From CAZUQH01 sp964622465 (GTDB taxonomy: Bacteria; CG03; CAZUQH01), in NCBI GenBank assembly GCA_964622465.1, contig CAZUQH010000002.1, forward strand, positions 1 to 49,905: 49,905 nucleotides of DNA, written 5' to 3'. The position numbers and the translations under genes were made by a program. The notes beneath the pieces were generated by a model. It saw only the letters and a list, made by a program, of their open reading frames with translations, was not told where the DNA came from and searched no databases. Positions 7,696 to 16,738 of the stretch are shown piece by piece. Every line of letters starts with the position of its first letter. The stretch's first letter is position 1.

Positions 7696-8385
7696 ATGAT
7701 GAAGAGGAAATGTGCAAGTAGTTTCTTTGTTTGTCTGGTAGTAATGTCGGCAGTGGTGTTGCCTGTGTCTGTTACGGTTTCAGTTGCCAGCGACAAGGCA
7801 ACAGAGCCGATGTTATGGGTAACACACGTTGAGCGGAAGAGCAACGGAAATGATAGGATGGCGACAGTGGTTCTGGGCGGCACTATTGCTATCCATGAAA
7901 TTGAAATCCTGGAGTGGGGAATAAAATTTCCATACTATCAAGCCAGGACCGGAGTCGAAATACCACAGGTAGAGATAGATACGACTATAGATGCAGGCAG
8001 GGACTTGATGTCCCGTATTAGTGAGGCAATACGTACGGGTAAGCCGGATTCAGGAAATGGTGAACTGAAGATAAAGTACAGAATTGGCGAAGTGCGGCTG
8101 ACCCGCGGAAATTCTGGACGGAAGGCAAACGTAAAAGTCACGTTAAATGGAGTACTCGTAATTACCGTAGGTGTAATGGACGGTATAAGTGAGCGTACCG
8201 GCAGTCCTTACAAGTTTATTTCCTGGCCCTCAAGAAATTCTGGCGGTGATTGGATAGAGCAGGTCGCTATTACAAACATGCAGTTGAAATCGGCGATAGA
8301 TAAAGCATTGATACGCGAGTATGACGTAGCAAGAACAAAAATGAAGCAGGAAGAACAGAAAATACTTTTCGAAGAAGATAAGTAA
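7696..8385 (+). CDS. Exported protein with two tandem SpoVG-like domains
   Basis: 229 residues. It begins with MMKRK, a hydrophobic stretch (residues ~9-30) and a plausible cleavage region (VSVAS), so it is probably exported. Residues ~126-212 read like SpoVG: IGEVRLTRG...GRKANVKVTLNG, a basic PYKFISWPSR match to the family FVAMPSRR segment, then a GDW...ITN run and a C-terminal KSAIDKALIREY helix. Residues ~40-114 show a weaker copy (VTHVERKSN, MATVVLGGTIAIHEIEILEW, and a helix LMSRISEAI). Known SpoVG proteins are cytoplasmic DNA/RNA-binding regulators of ~90 residues, so a doubled, secreted version is unexpected. A good AAAGGAG fixes ATG 7696. The function is unknown; the domain call rests on pattern recognition. 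Confidence 0.65.
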   Translation: MMKRKCASSFFVCLVVMSAVVLPVSVTVSVASDKATEPMLWVTHVERKSNGNDRMATVVLGGTIAIHEIEILEWGIKFPYYQARTGVEIPQVEIDTTIDAGRDLMSRISEAIRTGKPDSGNGELKIKYRIGEVRLTRGNSGRKANVKVTLNGVLVITVGVMDGISERTGSPYKFISWPSRNSGGDWIEQVAITNMQLKSAIDKALIREYDVARTKMKQEEQKILFEEDK

Positions 8386-8424
8386 ACCCGAATAGTAATA
8401 CAAAACCAGCATTTCTAAAGAACC

Positions 8425-10737
8425 ATGCGGACCCGGTATCCTGCAAATCACTATTTCACTCCACTCGTAGCATGCACACTTGGTGTTATCTCAGGGATTT
8501 TGATTGAACGGTTTCATTTCCCTATCTACATTACAATTTCGGCATCTCTAATTTTTATTGGAGTGTGCGTCGGATTTCGCAAACACGCTCCAATGGGACA
8601 GGTCATCATATTATTGGTTGGCATCATCGTCGGGTTATTTACAGCAAGGCATGCAGAGAGTCATTATGAGAAAAATCAATTGTTCCAAACAGAGATAGGT
8701 GGTTGTAATGCCGCCATTTACGGGAGAGTGATTTCGGTAAAAAAATTAACCAAGGATGATGTATCTTTTGTAGTCGCTGCTTCTACGATTGCGGTAAACA
8801 GACACAGGGCAGGCCTGCAGGACACCAGAATAGCGGTGCACGTCTATGACGAGTTTCCGGTAGCAATCGGTGATTGCATTCATGCAAATGGTTACCTTTA
8901 TCTGCCTGGCGGTGCATTAAATCCCGGCTCATTTGACTATAGGGGATGGCTACGTGACCAGGGGATTCATGCCGTGATGAGCATATGGAATCAAGGGGAT
9001 TGCCTGAGAGTAACAGATAGAGAGTTAGATTCACGCTACCGCTATCACATGAGTGACAGAGTGCGAAACTGGTTCGTCAGTTCACTTGATGGACTTGTCG
9101 GCGGGGACGCTGCCGCGCTTTTGAGCGCTATCGGTGTTGGACAACAACAAAAATTAAGCAATGAGATTAGAGGTAACTTTTCACGTGCAGGGGTTTCGCA
9201 TTTGCTCGCTGTCAGTGGACTGCATGTCGGACTGGTCTTTGGGTTTGTTATTGCGATTACTTACATTCTCGGTATGTCATGTACCGGCAGTGTTGCTGCT
9301 GGAATATTTTCAATATGTGCTTACACTTTTCTCGTGGGCTGGCGTCCGTCCTGTGTGCGCGCTATGGTTATGCTTGGTGCAGGCACGCTGTCTGTTACGC
9401 TTGGCCGTGGCCGCCACTATTATCACTGTCTGGCGATGGCAGCGCTCGCTATCCTGCTTGTTGACCCGGCAGCGCTGTTTTCAGTCAGCTTCCAACTGTC
9501 GTTCCTTTCTGTCTTTTCGCTGCTTCACTTCCTTCCAGTCCTTGATAAATGTTTGAGGTTTCTTCCAAAATGGTTGAGAGTGCCACTTTCGGTTACACTC
9601 GCTGCGCAGATTGGCGTCAACCCTATTATAGCAAAGTATTTCCATCAGGTATCTGTAATTGCGCTACCCGCGAACCTTATTATTGTGCCAACCGCAGGAG
9701 CATTAGTTGCAAGCGCTATCGCTTTGCCAGTGCTTGGAGCAGTATCTTATCCTCTCGCAAACTGGTTTGGGATATTGCTCCGCCATGTAATTGCCGTTCT
9801 TCTTAAGGTAGTTGAATGGTTCGCGTCAATTCCCGGAGGCGTAATCTATCTACCGTCTCCATCACCAGCACTTCTTACGTTCTATTATCTTGTAATAGTA
9901 TTGATACCAGTTGCTTATAGGAACAGAAAATTAGTCCGCCCTACGATTGCTATTTGCATCATTGGTGCGAGCATCCTGCTAACTCAGCCGGTATTGGAAA
10001 CGTTGCGTAGTCCCGAAATTACGATTCTTGCAACCAGAAACGGCGATGCAGCAGTAATTAAAGCTCCGCGTGGCAGGAATATTCTTGTAGCGTCATTCGG
10101 TGGTTATCGCGAGCAGGACGTCCTGAATTACACGATTGCTCCATACCTGTGGAGTCAGGGCATAACCAGATTAGATGCCATCATTGTTACTAGATTTGGC
10201 GCAGAGGGATGGCCGGACCTGGCGGAGTTTTGTAATAAATTCAGAGTACTGGAGGTACATCTTCCGGACTATGAAGAAACTAATAAAGAACGTGCAGAAA
10301 TGCAGAGCTTATCAGTAATCTTCCATGAGAAACCGTGGTTATTGTGCTATGGTGGAATGAAACTGCAATGTGCTTGCGGCCTTATTAAGGAGAATTATCA
10401 ATCTGAAGTTGCTACTACCGTAGAATATCAAGGTAAGCGAATATTACTTGCCGGCGCCTTAAGCCAGGAATCAGAAATGCTACTTACAACACAGAATTGG
10501 CCTTCTGAAGTTGACGTACTTGTAATCCCGCGCCATGGCAAGACGGCACTTTGTTATGAAACGATATTCCATACCCATCCTGAATATGCAATAGCGGATG
10601 GCATTATTGAAAATAATCTGCTTCGCAAACAGTTGAAAGGCATTCAAATTCTGGAAACAGAAAAAACAGGCGCTGTAACTATTGGTTTTTCATCCGGCAA
10701 TATAACGGTTACCACATTCAGAGATACAAATCAATAA
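8425..10737 (+). CDS. comEC: ComEC/Rec2-family DNA-uptake channel protein with degenerate metallo-beta-lactamase domain
   Basis: 770 residues. N-terminal membrane segments are followed by the extracytoplasmic OB-like region ending NPGSFDYRGWLRDQGI. The Competence membrane domain has GVSHLLAVSGLHVGLVFG and multiple helices to about residue 520. The last ~240 residues follow the beta-lactamase-like fold, but its metal-binding sequence is gone. The usual QGD reads NGD, the D-x-G after the second strand reads SFGG, and the HxHxDH loop reads TRFGAEGWPD. Family members transport single-stranded DNA across the inner membrane during natural transformation; the C-terminal domain is thought to degrade the other strand. 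Here that activity is probably absent. No other competence gene is in the window. Confidence 0.88.
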   Translation: MRTRYPANHYFTPLVACTLGVISGILIERFHFPIYITISASLIFIGVCVGFRKHAPMGQVIILLVGIIVGLFTARHAESHYEKNQLFQTEIGGCNAAIYGRVISVKKLTKDDVSFVVAASTIAVNRHRAGLQDTRIAVHVYDEFPVAIGDCIHANGYLYLPGGALNPGSFDYRGWLRDQGIHAVMSIWNQGDCLRVTDRELDSRYRYHMSDRVRNWFVSSLDGLVGGDAAALLSAIGVGQQQKLSNEIRGNFSRAGVSHLLAVSGLHVGLVFGFVIAITYILGMSCTGSVAAGIFSICAYTFLVGWRPSCVRAMVMLGAGTLSVTLGRGRHYYHCLAMAALAILLVDPAALFSVSFQLSFLSVFSLLHFLPVLDKCLRFLPKWLRVPLSVTLAAQIGVNPIIAKYFHQVSVIALPANLIIVPTAGALVASAIALPVLGAVSYPLANWFGILLRHVIAVLLKVVEWFASIPGGVIYLPSPSPALLTFYYLVIVLIPVAYRNRKLVRPTIAICIIGASILLTQPVLETLRSPEITILATRNGDAAVIKAPRGRNILVASFGGYREQDVLNYTIAPYLWSQGITRLDAIIVTRFGAEGWPDLAEFCNKFRVLEVHLPDYEETNKERAEMQSLSVIFHEKPWLLCYGGMKLQCACGLIKENYQSEVATTVEYQGKRILLAGALSQESEMLLTTQNWPSEVDVLVIPRHGKTALCYETIFHTHPEYAIADGIIENNLLRKQLKGIQILETEKTGAVTIGFSSGNITVTTFRDTNQ

Positions 10738-10790
10738 TGTCATGTTGAGCCCTTCGCTTGCGCTCAAGGGCAGGCTGCGCGAAACATCTC
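10738..10790. repeat. Palindromic repeat between converging genes
   Basis: Between comEC and the converging PorV-like gene. GCCCTT at 10749-10754 pairs with AAGGGC at 10766-10771, and TTGAGC at 10745-10750 pairs with GCTCAA at 10762-10767, giving alternative hairpins. The text CATGTTGAGCCCTTCGC...GCGAAACATCTC resembles a dispersed repeat known from many draft environmental genomes (from memory, not searched). It may serve as a bidirectional transcription stop, though there is no T-run. Confidence 0.6.
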
Positions 10791-10793
10791 GGA

Positions 10794-11819
10794 TTACCGG
10801 TCCGGACTTTCCTGCAGTATATTTGTTTTAGCGCGTTTTGCCGGCCAGTGGTTCGGGTTTATAGCGAGCAGTTTATTAAGCTCAAGTAGCGCACCGTCGC
10901 TATCGCCTGCTTTCCACAATTTTAGTGCACGCCGGTACATCACTTCTTCAAGCGACAATTTGCCAAACCGCGCTATAATTCCAATACGGTGACTTGCGCC
11001 GAACTCTTGATAATCAGACCAGGCATAGTCCACTTGAATGTCTTTGATATGTAAACCAAGCCCTGCACGAAGCCCGCTGCCAATTGAATTCTCGGTCGTC
11101 CATCCAGCACGTAGTGCTATCTTACCAAACAGCCAGTATTCGGCACCTCCTGCAATGATAAATTCACCCTCACGTGTGGTCAGGTCGCAGGACAGATTCA
11201 GATAGTCAGGAATTGGCTGGAAAGATACTCCTGCATTAAGTTCTGTCGGGAGTTTTGAGGATTTCTCGATGAATTTCAGTCCGCTTCCAAAATTACAGCA
11301 GCTCAAACCGGTTCTTATCCGCCGGTGTGGAATTCTGTACGTTGCCCCTGCGTCAAATGAAATGGAGGTAGCGCTGTCGTCAACGAGGCGCTCGTTCATC
11401 AGCCGCGCGGTAATACCGAAACCAAATACACCTCTACCGAGGTTAAGTGAAGAACCTGCCGAGATGCTCCCTGAGAAGTTCCCTGCCGTTACGGTTCCGA
11501 TTGGGGTGTCATACCAGTCGTAACCGGCAATGTTTCCTGCACCGAATCTCAAGATTGACGCGGATACGCCAAGTGGCATGGTACCGATTCTGAGCGGACG
11601 TGCATATGCGAGCCACTGGTAAGACGTATCCATAAGCCACATTGAATACAGGAAAGATGCTTCCTCTCTCTTGATTTCTGAAAGCAGCGCAGGGTTCCAT
11701 GCGCATGAATTGACGTCCGGTTCGAGTGCGCATCCTGCCCCGCCTATTCCTGCCTGACGCGCAGCCGGCTCAAGTAAAAGAACTTTTCCTCCAGCCACAC
11801 CGGTCCCTGCATTGCATAT
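10794..11819 (-). CDS. PorV/PorQ-like outer-membrane beta-barrel with TPR tail, 5' end lost in gap
   Basis: The frame is open into the 11820-11919 gap, so the signal peptide and start are missing; a GTG at 11798 is internal, not the start. The preserved N-terminus (NAGTGVAGGKVLLLEPAARQ, then AGIGGAG, then a SCAWNPALLS segment) matches the PorV/UPF0164 pattern, in which the segment after the signal reads GARAAGMGGA...NPAGL. The body alternates beta strands with glycine/aromatic content. The last ~50 residues (LSLEEVMYRRALKLWKAGD...NPNHWPAKRAK) look like a TPR hairpin. In Bacteroidota, PorV is the outer-membrane shuttle that receives C-terminal sorting domains of type IX cargo. The adjacent upstream gene carries such a domain, suggesting a cargo-shuttle pair. 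Confidence is good for the family and lower for a T9SS role. Confidence 0.72.
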   Translation of the reverse strand: MCNAGTGVAGGKVLLLEPAARQAGIGGAGCALEPDVNSCAWNPALLSEIKREEASFLYSMWLMDTSYQWLAYARPLRIGTMPLGVSASILRFGAGNIAGYDWYDTPIGTVTAGNFSGSISAGSSLNLGRGVFGFGITARLMNERLVDDSATSISFDAGATYRIPHRRIRTGLSCCNFGSGLKFIEKSSKLPTELNAGVSFQPIPDYLNLSCDLTTREGEFIIAGGAEYWLFGKIALRAGWTTENSIGSGLRAGLGLHIKDIQVDYAWSDYQEFGASHRIGIIARFGKLSLEEVMYRRALKLWKAGDSDGALLELNKLLAINPNHWPAKRAKTNILQESPDR

Positions 11820-11919
11820 NNNNNNNNNNNNNNNNNNNNNNNNNNNNNNNNNNNNNNNNNNNNNNNNNNNNNNNNNNNNNNNNNNNNNNNNNNNNNNNNN
11901 NNNNNNNNNNNNNNNNNNN
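11820..11919. other. Assembly gap (100 N)
   Basis: Exactly 100 N, a conventional placeholder, so the true length is unknown. It hides the 3' end of the FG-GAP gene, the intergenic space, and the 5' end of the PorV-like gene. Confidence 0.99.
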
Positions 11920-14900
11920 TTTCCCTGTCTGATGATGCCCTTTACTTTTTACAAGGAAAAAATATACGCCACTTGCAAGTTGCTCTCCGCTTTCGTTTGT
12001 AATGTCCTCCCATTTTTCATAGTACTCACCGTCGTCGTGGACAATGTGTTTTACCAGCCGGCCGGTAATATCGTAGATATAAATGTCGCATTCGGATGCG
12101 AGGCCTGTAAAGGTAATTCCCTGATGATAACGCGTTCTGTCTTCTTTCGCGTTGTACGGCACGGGATACGCATGTGCGTTGTTTAGCTCGTATTCCGGTC
12201 CACCCATGATTGTATAAACACCGGCACGCCATACTGGTGCAGATATGAAATTTTCATCAGCAAAAACCCTGCACCCCTGTAGTTTAGTCCAGATTTCATC
12301 TTCAAGCACGTAGAGAGAGAGTATACGTTCACGTATTGCCGGCTTTGTTTCGTCTACGATTCCATCCTGGTCACTATCAGGATACCCTATTTTTATGGTT
12401 ACTTCTTTTCCGAATGAGTCACTTAACCGGTTACCCTGTGCACCATAGACAGATATCAATGTTGGAACTAGCGGAAAACGATATGGGTCATCCAGCGCAA
12501 GTACCTTATCTGTTGCCTTCTGTACGGCAGGTGCTGCCGGCCCGGTGCTTACTTTGATATATCCGTTCTCTGAGAGTGCTCCTGCCGGTAGCTCAAGAGT
12601 TACGCCTTGAGATGGGGCACATACGACGTTCTCTTCGGCGTGATTCATCAAAGTGGTGAATTCCCATTCTACGCGGGCTTTAAGCCGGTTCTGCGATATA
12701 TCTCTGGCATAGTCGCTGACGGTAACTTTGTAGCGGTGATTATGTTTAAGAGGCGGTTCAGGAATGAAAATAGCGGTCGTTCCGCCGGACAATTGTTTTG
12801 CGCCGGTTGCAACTGAATATATTTCATTCCAATCTTTATCTCTGATTGCAGCAACCTCAATTGCATCAAGCGTCTCTATCTCAGCCATCTCTTTGCTGAA
12901 CCGGACTACCACTTGCTGTTTTACTGGTGCCCCCAGCAAGTCCGGCGATGGAACGAGCGTATTCGTCAGGACATATGGTTTTTCATAATCGCCGGTGGTC
13001 GGTAGTTGAAGTGCAGAGTTTTCCAGTATGAGCCGCACGCCGTTTCCGGACAGGTCAGTTATTACAGCGGTGCTGGTTATTGCAAGGTATATGTAGTCAG
13101 TACATCCCCATAAAGCAATCTCACCATGCTGTTCATAGGTGAGCGTGATTTTCATTTCAAACCCATCTACATTTCCTGAAGTGGTAGCACCTGTAAGCGA
13201 TACTTTTTTGGTCCCTGTCGGCGGGATACTGCTCTGTAATTGTATCCCGCCAGCAGAAGCAGGCGTCAAACTATCAGCCCTCATTTCTTCATTGAACCAT
13301 AATGTTAACAGTTGGGTTTGGCTCCGGTAGGTTGCCGAAGAGAGTTGTGGCTGTATTTCGTCTCGCGACCATGTTATAGTGCTGGAAATGTCAACTGAAA
13401 ATTTGTTTCCATGCAGGTCATACGCAGAGAATACAGTTGAAAGGAGTACGACATACAGGTCGCTAGCACCATCGCCATCCCACAGTTCAATCTGTCGTTT
13501 GTGGTCAGAGGTGATGGTGTAACTCAGCGTAGACGCTCCTCCATCCCAGGAGCCGCTACTGTATTCCGGAGATTCGAGCCAAAAACCAGACGTTGCCTCA
13601 GCATCGGTGCTTGTACTTAACCGAACTCCGTCATCAGGAACAACGGTATCTTTCATTTGTTCATTAAAGGTTATTTGCAATTCCCCAGAGCCGTACGAAT
13701 ACGAACCGGAAAAGAATTCCGGGTCCCGGTTATCTACTGAAAATACAGTGCTTGTAGATGGCGCTGATTGTTCAACATCTCCGCCATATGCAGTAACTCT
13801 TAGCCATACATTTGAATCGTCAATATCTATAAGGCCGTCCTTTATGGTGTTCCACATAAACTCTACGTTTGCACCAGGTGGCCCTGTGTCAGTTATGTTC
13901 TGTATCTGATAAAAAGATGTGTTATTAATCAAAATAGTGTCAGGACTGTAATTATACGTGTTAGTGTCTATCCAGCACTTATACCAGGGGCCGGTAACCG
14001 CTTGAGTTGCAAATTCTACTTTCAATGAACAGGTGAGCCCTGCTGAATGTGTTACCGTGACTGTTGAGCTGACCAGTCCGCTCCCATCGGTTTTTTGAGC
14101 AGGTGTTCCAGCGAAATTTGCTGATGCTTCAACCGTCCAGTAACTGGAAATGTCGGAACAAGTAGCAAATCCAAAGTTGTCAACTGCCCATATGCGCGCC
14201 CAGTAAGTTGTAAGTGTTTGAAGTCCAGCTGTGGTGGTTGATGTATCTGATGCATATATCAAATCCGCAGTTCCAGTGGAACGCTCCACAACACTGTCCG
14301 GGCCGGCACTGGAGTAGTAAAGTTCATATATTTTAAAATTGTCATCGCCTGAAGCAGTCCATCCCCATATAATGCTTATTCCAGTTGCTGAGATTCCATG
14401 GAAATTTTCTGGTTTAGTTGGTGACTTAGTATCAACTGTGATGTTGTCTTTTTGCCCCGTAGTACCGCTCTCCCGTGAGTCAGCTACTTGAATCCTTACC
14501 TTTACTGAAGATGAAAAATAAGAAGTGCCGAGGTCACTCAGAGCNNNNNNNNNNNNNNNNNNNNNNNNNNNNNNNNNNNNNNNNNNNNNNNNNNNNNNNN
14601 NNNNNNNNNNNNNNNNNNNNNNNNNNNNNNNNNNNNNNNNNNNNTTCCATACAAAACTATGCCCTGCGCCATTCCATGTCGTTGACGATGCATAATAGTT
14701 ACCATTATTGTCAATCCACCCAGCGCCATTTGCAAAACATGCCGTGCTTGTTACTTGTTGCCAGTTTTGTCCATCGTCCAGAGAGTAATAAAATGATGAG
14801 AGCCGGCACAGGTTTGTTTCCGGGTCGCGTAAACGAAATTTGACAGTTACTAATCCCTGTCCATCTGTTGATTGGATGCAGCAGGTTGATAGGAGTATAT

Positions 14901-16738
14901 CGTCAGAATCCCATCCGCCATGTGGCGGGTCGTTGACAATCTGTACACTAGACCAGTTACTAACTGCAAGCCCGCCGTCAATCGCCTGTACCTGCCAGAA
15001 GTATGTCTTCTTCGGAAGAATAAAGTAAGTCCATGTAGACATACCAATATTTCCCCATCTCTGTCCTGTCTGTCCCTGCGTTGTCCCGAGCGCGCCACTT
15101 ACTACGTTGTTTGCCGCCTGCCCAGATTCAGGATAGGTGCTCATTCTGATGTTGTAATAGAGCCGGTCATCGGGAGTTATGTCATCACTACCCATACCCC
15201 AATGCAGTGTGAGCGTACCGCCTTCAAAAGTATACCCGAATCCGGAACCAGGCGGAGAGGGCGCGGAGTTTGCGACCGGACTAGGATGTAACCCACTATT
15301 CGCCTTGTAAGATTCAAACAGCGCATTTGGCGGGTACGATGAATCTCCGTCTCCTGAATAATAATCAAGGTCTCCATCTGCGTCTATGTCAAACAAAGCA
15401 ACCGCATTAGTAGCGCCCGCATAGTGCGAGAAGATGGTGGTGGGGAAATGACCACTCCCATCGTTGATGGCGAGGACGTTTACCCTGTTGCCCGCCACCT
15501 CTCCGATACCTGCCATAATATCCAGGTGGCCATCATTATTGATGTCGCCGAGACCAATTGCCAGGCACCCTATGGAATCTGCAATGGTAGTATAAAGCTC
15601 AAAGTTACTCCCGTTGTTTACGTAAACCTGAACATTGGTGTCCGTATTTCCAATAACAAAATCCAGTTTTCCATCAGAATTTACATCACCAACCGCAACA
15701 ACTCGTGAATTATTTGTCTCATTAGTTTGGCCCCAGTAGGTAAAGTGTCCGTCCCCGGTATTTCGATAATAACGATTGTTCGCCTGCGTAGCCATTATAA
15801 GGTCAAGGTCGCCGTCGCAATCAAAGTCACCAAGTGCAATTGAGTATGTATCGGTACTCGTATTTACTGCATTCCAGGCATGGCTGTAACTGCCATTTCC
15901 ATCGTTGAGATAAACCCTGCACTGCGGATAGGTCATGCAAGCCCTGCGGCTTGCCACAAAATCAATATCTCCGTCACGGTCAAGGTCGCCTGCTGCAAGA
16001 CAGATATACCCGGAAGCACTTCCTTCACCAGACGCCTGGTATAACGAAAAATTGCCGTTACCATCGTTCTTGTATACTACGTGGTCGTATGCCTCAGGCT
16101 CATACCTCCCGGCTATAGCGTCAAGGTCACTGTCTCCATCTACATCTGCAAGGATTATAGAGTATGTTTCGTCTTCGTTTGTCCCGCCGCCGAAAGATGA
16201 CAATAGGGTTAAATTTCCCGAGCCATTATTCTGATATACCCGGCACGGCTGGCCGTCATTTCCGCAAATCACATCCAGGTCGCCGTCGCCATTAATATCT
16301 CCAATGGCGACTGAACGTGTATAGTCAGTTACAGTAGAGGTTAACTTAAGGAAGAAGAAGTTTGTCTTGAAATACGGATATGGTGACGAGCTCCAGGTGC
16401 CTGTTGCGTCGTAGTTGTCCCATGTTCTGACTCTCCAGTAGTAAGTTGATTCAGCGCTGAGCGCGGAGCCGTCGTAATCTATATTATCCTTCTCACCTTG
16501 TGACGTTTTTNNNNNNNNNNNNNNNNNNNNNNNNNNNNNNNNNNNNNNNNNNNNNNNNNNNNNNNNNNNNNNNNNNNNNNNNNNNNNNNNNNNNNNNNNN
16601 NNNNNNNNNNGTTAGAGCAGAAAGGTTAGTCGTTGTGGATGGGGGTTCACCAAGTGCAAGCGCAGCAAGGCAAGTAACGAGTATCGCGCTTAAAACAATA
16701 GGTATGATAAATGTTCTATTTAGTAACAATTTTTTCAA
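11920..16738 (-). CDS. Giant secreted FG-GAP/VCBS and Ig-like protein with C-terminal type IX-like sorting domain (interrupted by gaps)
   Basis: Probable start TTG 16738 (LKKLLLNRTFIIPIVLSAIL..., a signal peptide), overlapping the upstream gene by 23 bases. Gaps at 16511-16610 and 14545-14644 interrupt the gene, and its stop lies in the 11820-11919 gap. Order: signal peptide; FN3-like domain (YYWRVRTWDNYDATGTW); seven FG-GAP/VCBS repeats, each with a calcium-type loop such as GDINGDGDLD, ADVDGDSDLD, GDLDRDGDID, GDFDCDGDLD, GDVNSDGKLD, GDINNDGHLD and FDIDADGDLD, fitting one seven-bladed propeller; FN3-like modules; several SbsA-type Ig-like domains (LQITFNEQM, LTLWFNEEM, VVVRFSKEM); then YPVPYNAKED...IYIYDITGRLVKHI...ASGVYFFLV, a type A sorting/FlgD-Ig-like domain. 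Over 1,500 residues are visible. Likely a surface adhesin or S-layer-associated protein. Joining the pieces into one gene is inferred from strand, order and domain continuity. Confidence 0.72.
14545..14644. other. Assembly gap (100 N)
   Basis: A 100-N placeholder inside the FG-GAP/Ig-like gene, between two FN3/Ig-like modules. Repeated modules are a likely cause of the assembly break. Confidence 0.99.
16511..16610. other. Assembly gap (100 N)
   Basis: A 100-N placeholder inside the first FN3-like module of the FG-GAP gene. Reading frame continuity across it cannot be judged. Confidence 0.99.

Noticed and set aside
7505..7699. A 64-codon open frame between mtnP and the SpoVG-like gene
   Set aside because: It overlaps an inverted repeat, has no ribosome-binding site and unusual composition (Arg/Pro/Phe-rich), and ends inside the next gene's start. 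No family resemblance.
10794..11798. GTG 11798 as the start of the PorV-like gene
   Set aside because: The frame stays open upstream (NAGTG) into the gap and a signal peptide is required for an outer-membrane barrel, so this GTG is internal.
11770..11819. An apparent FG-GAP C-terminus continuing through the gap to 11770
   Set aside because: The reading passes through 100 N of unknown true length. The tail after the gap is in a different frame from the PorV-like gene and is not real protein. The FG-GAP stop must lie in the gap.
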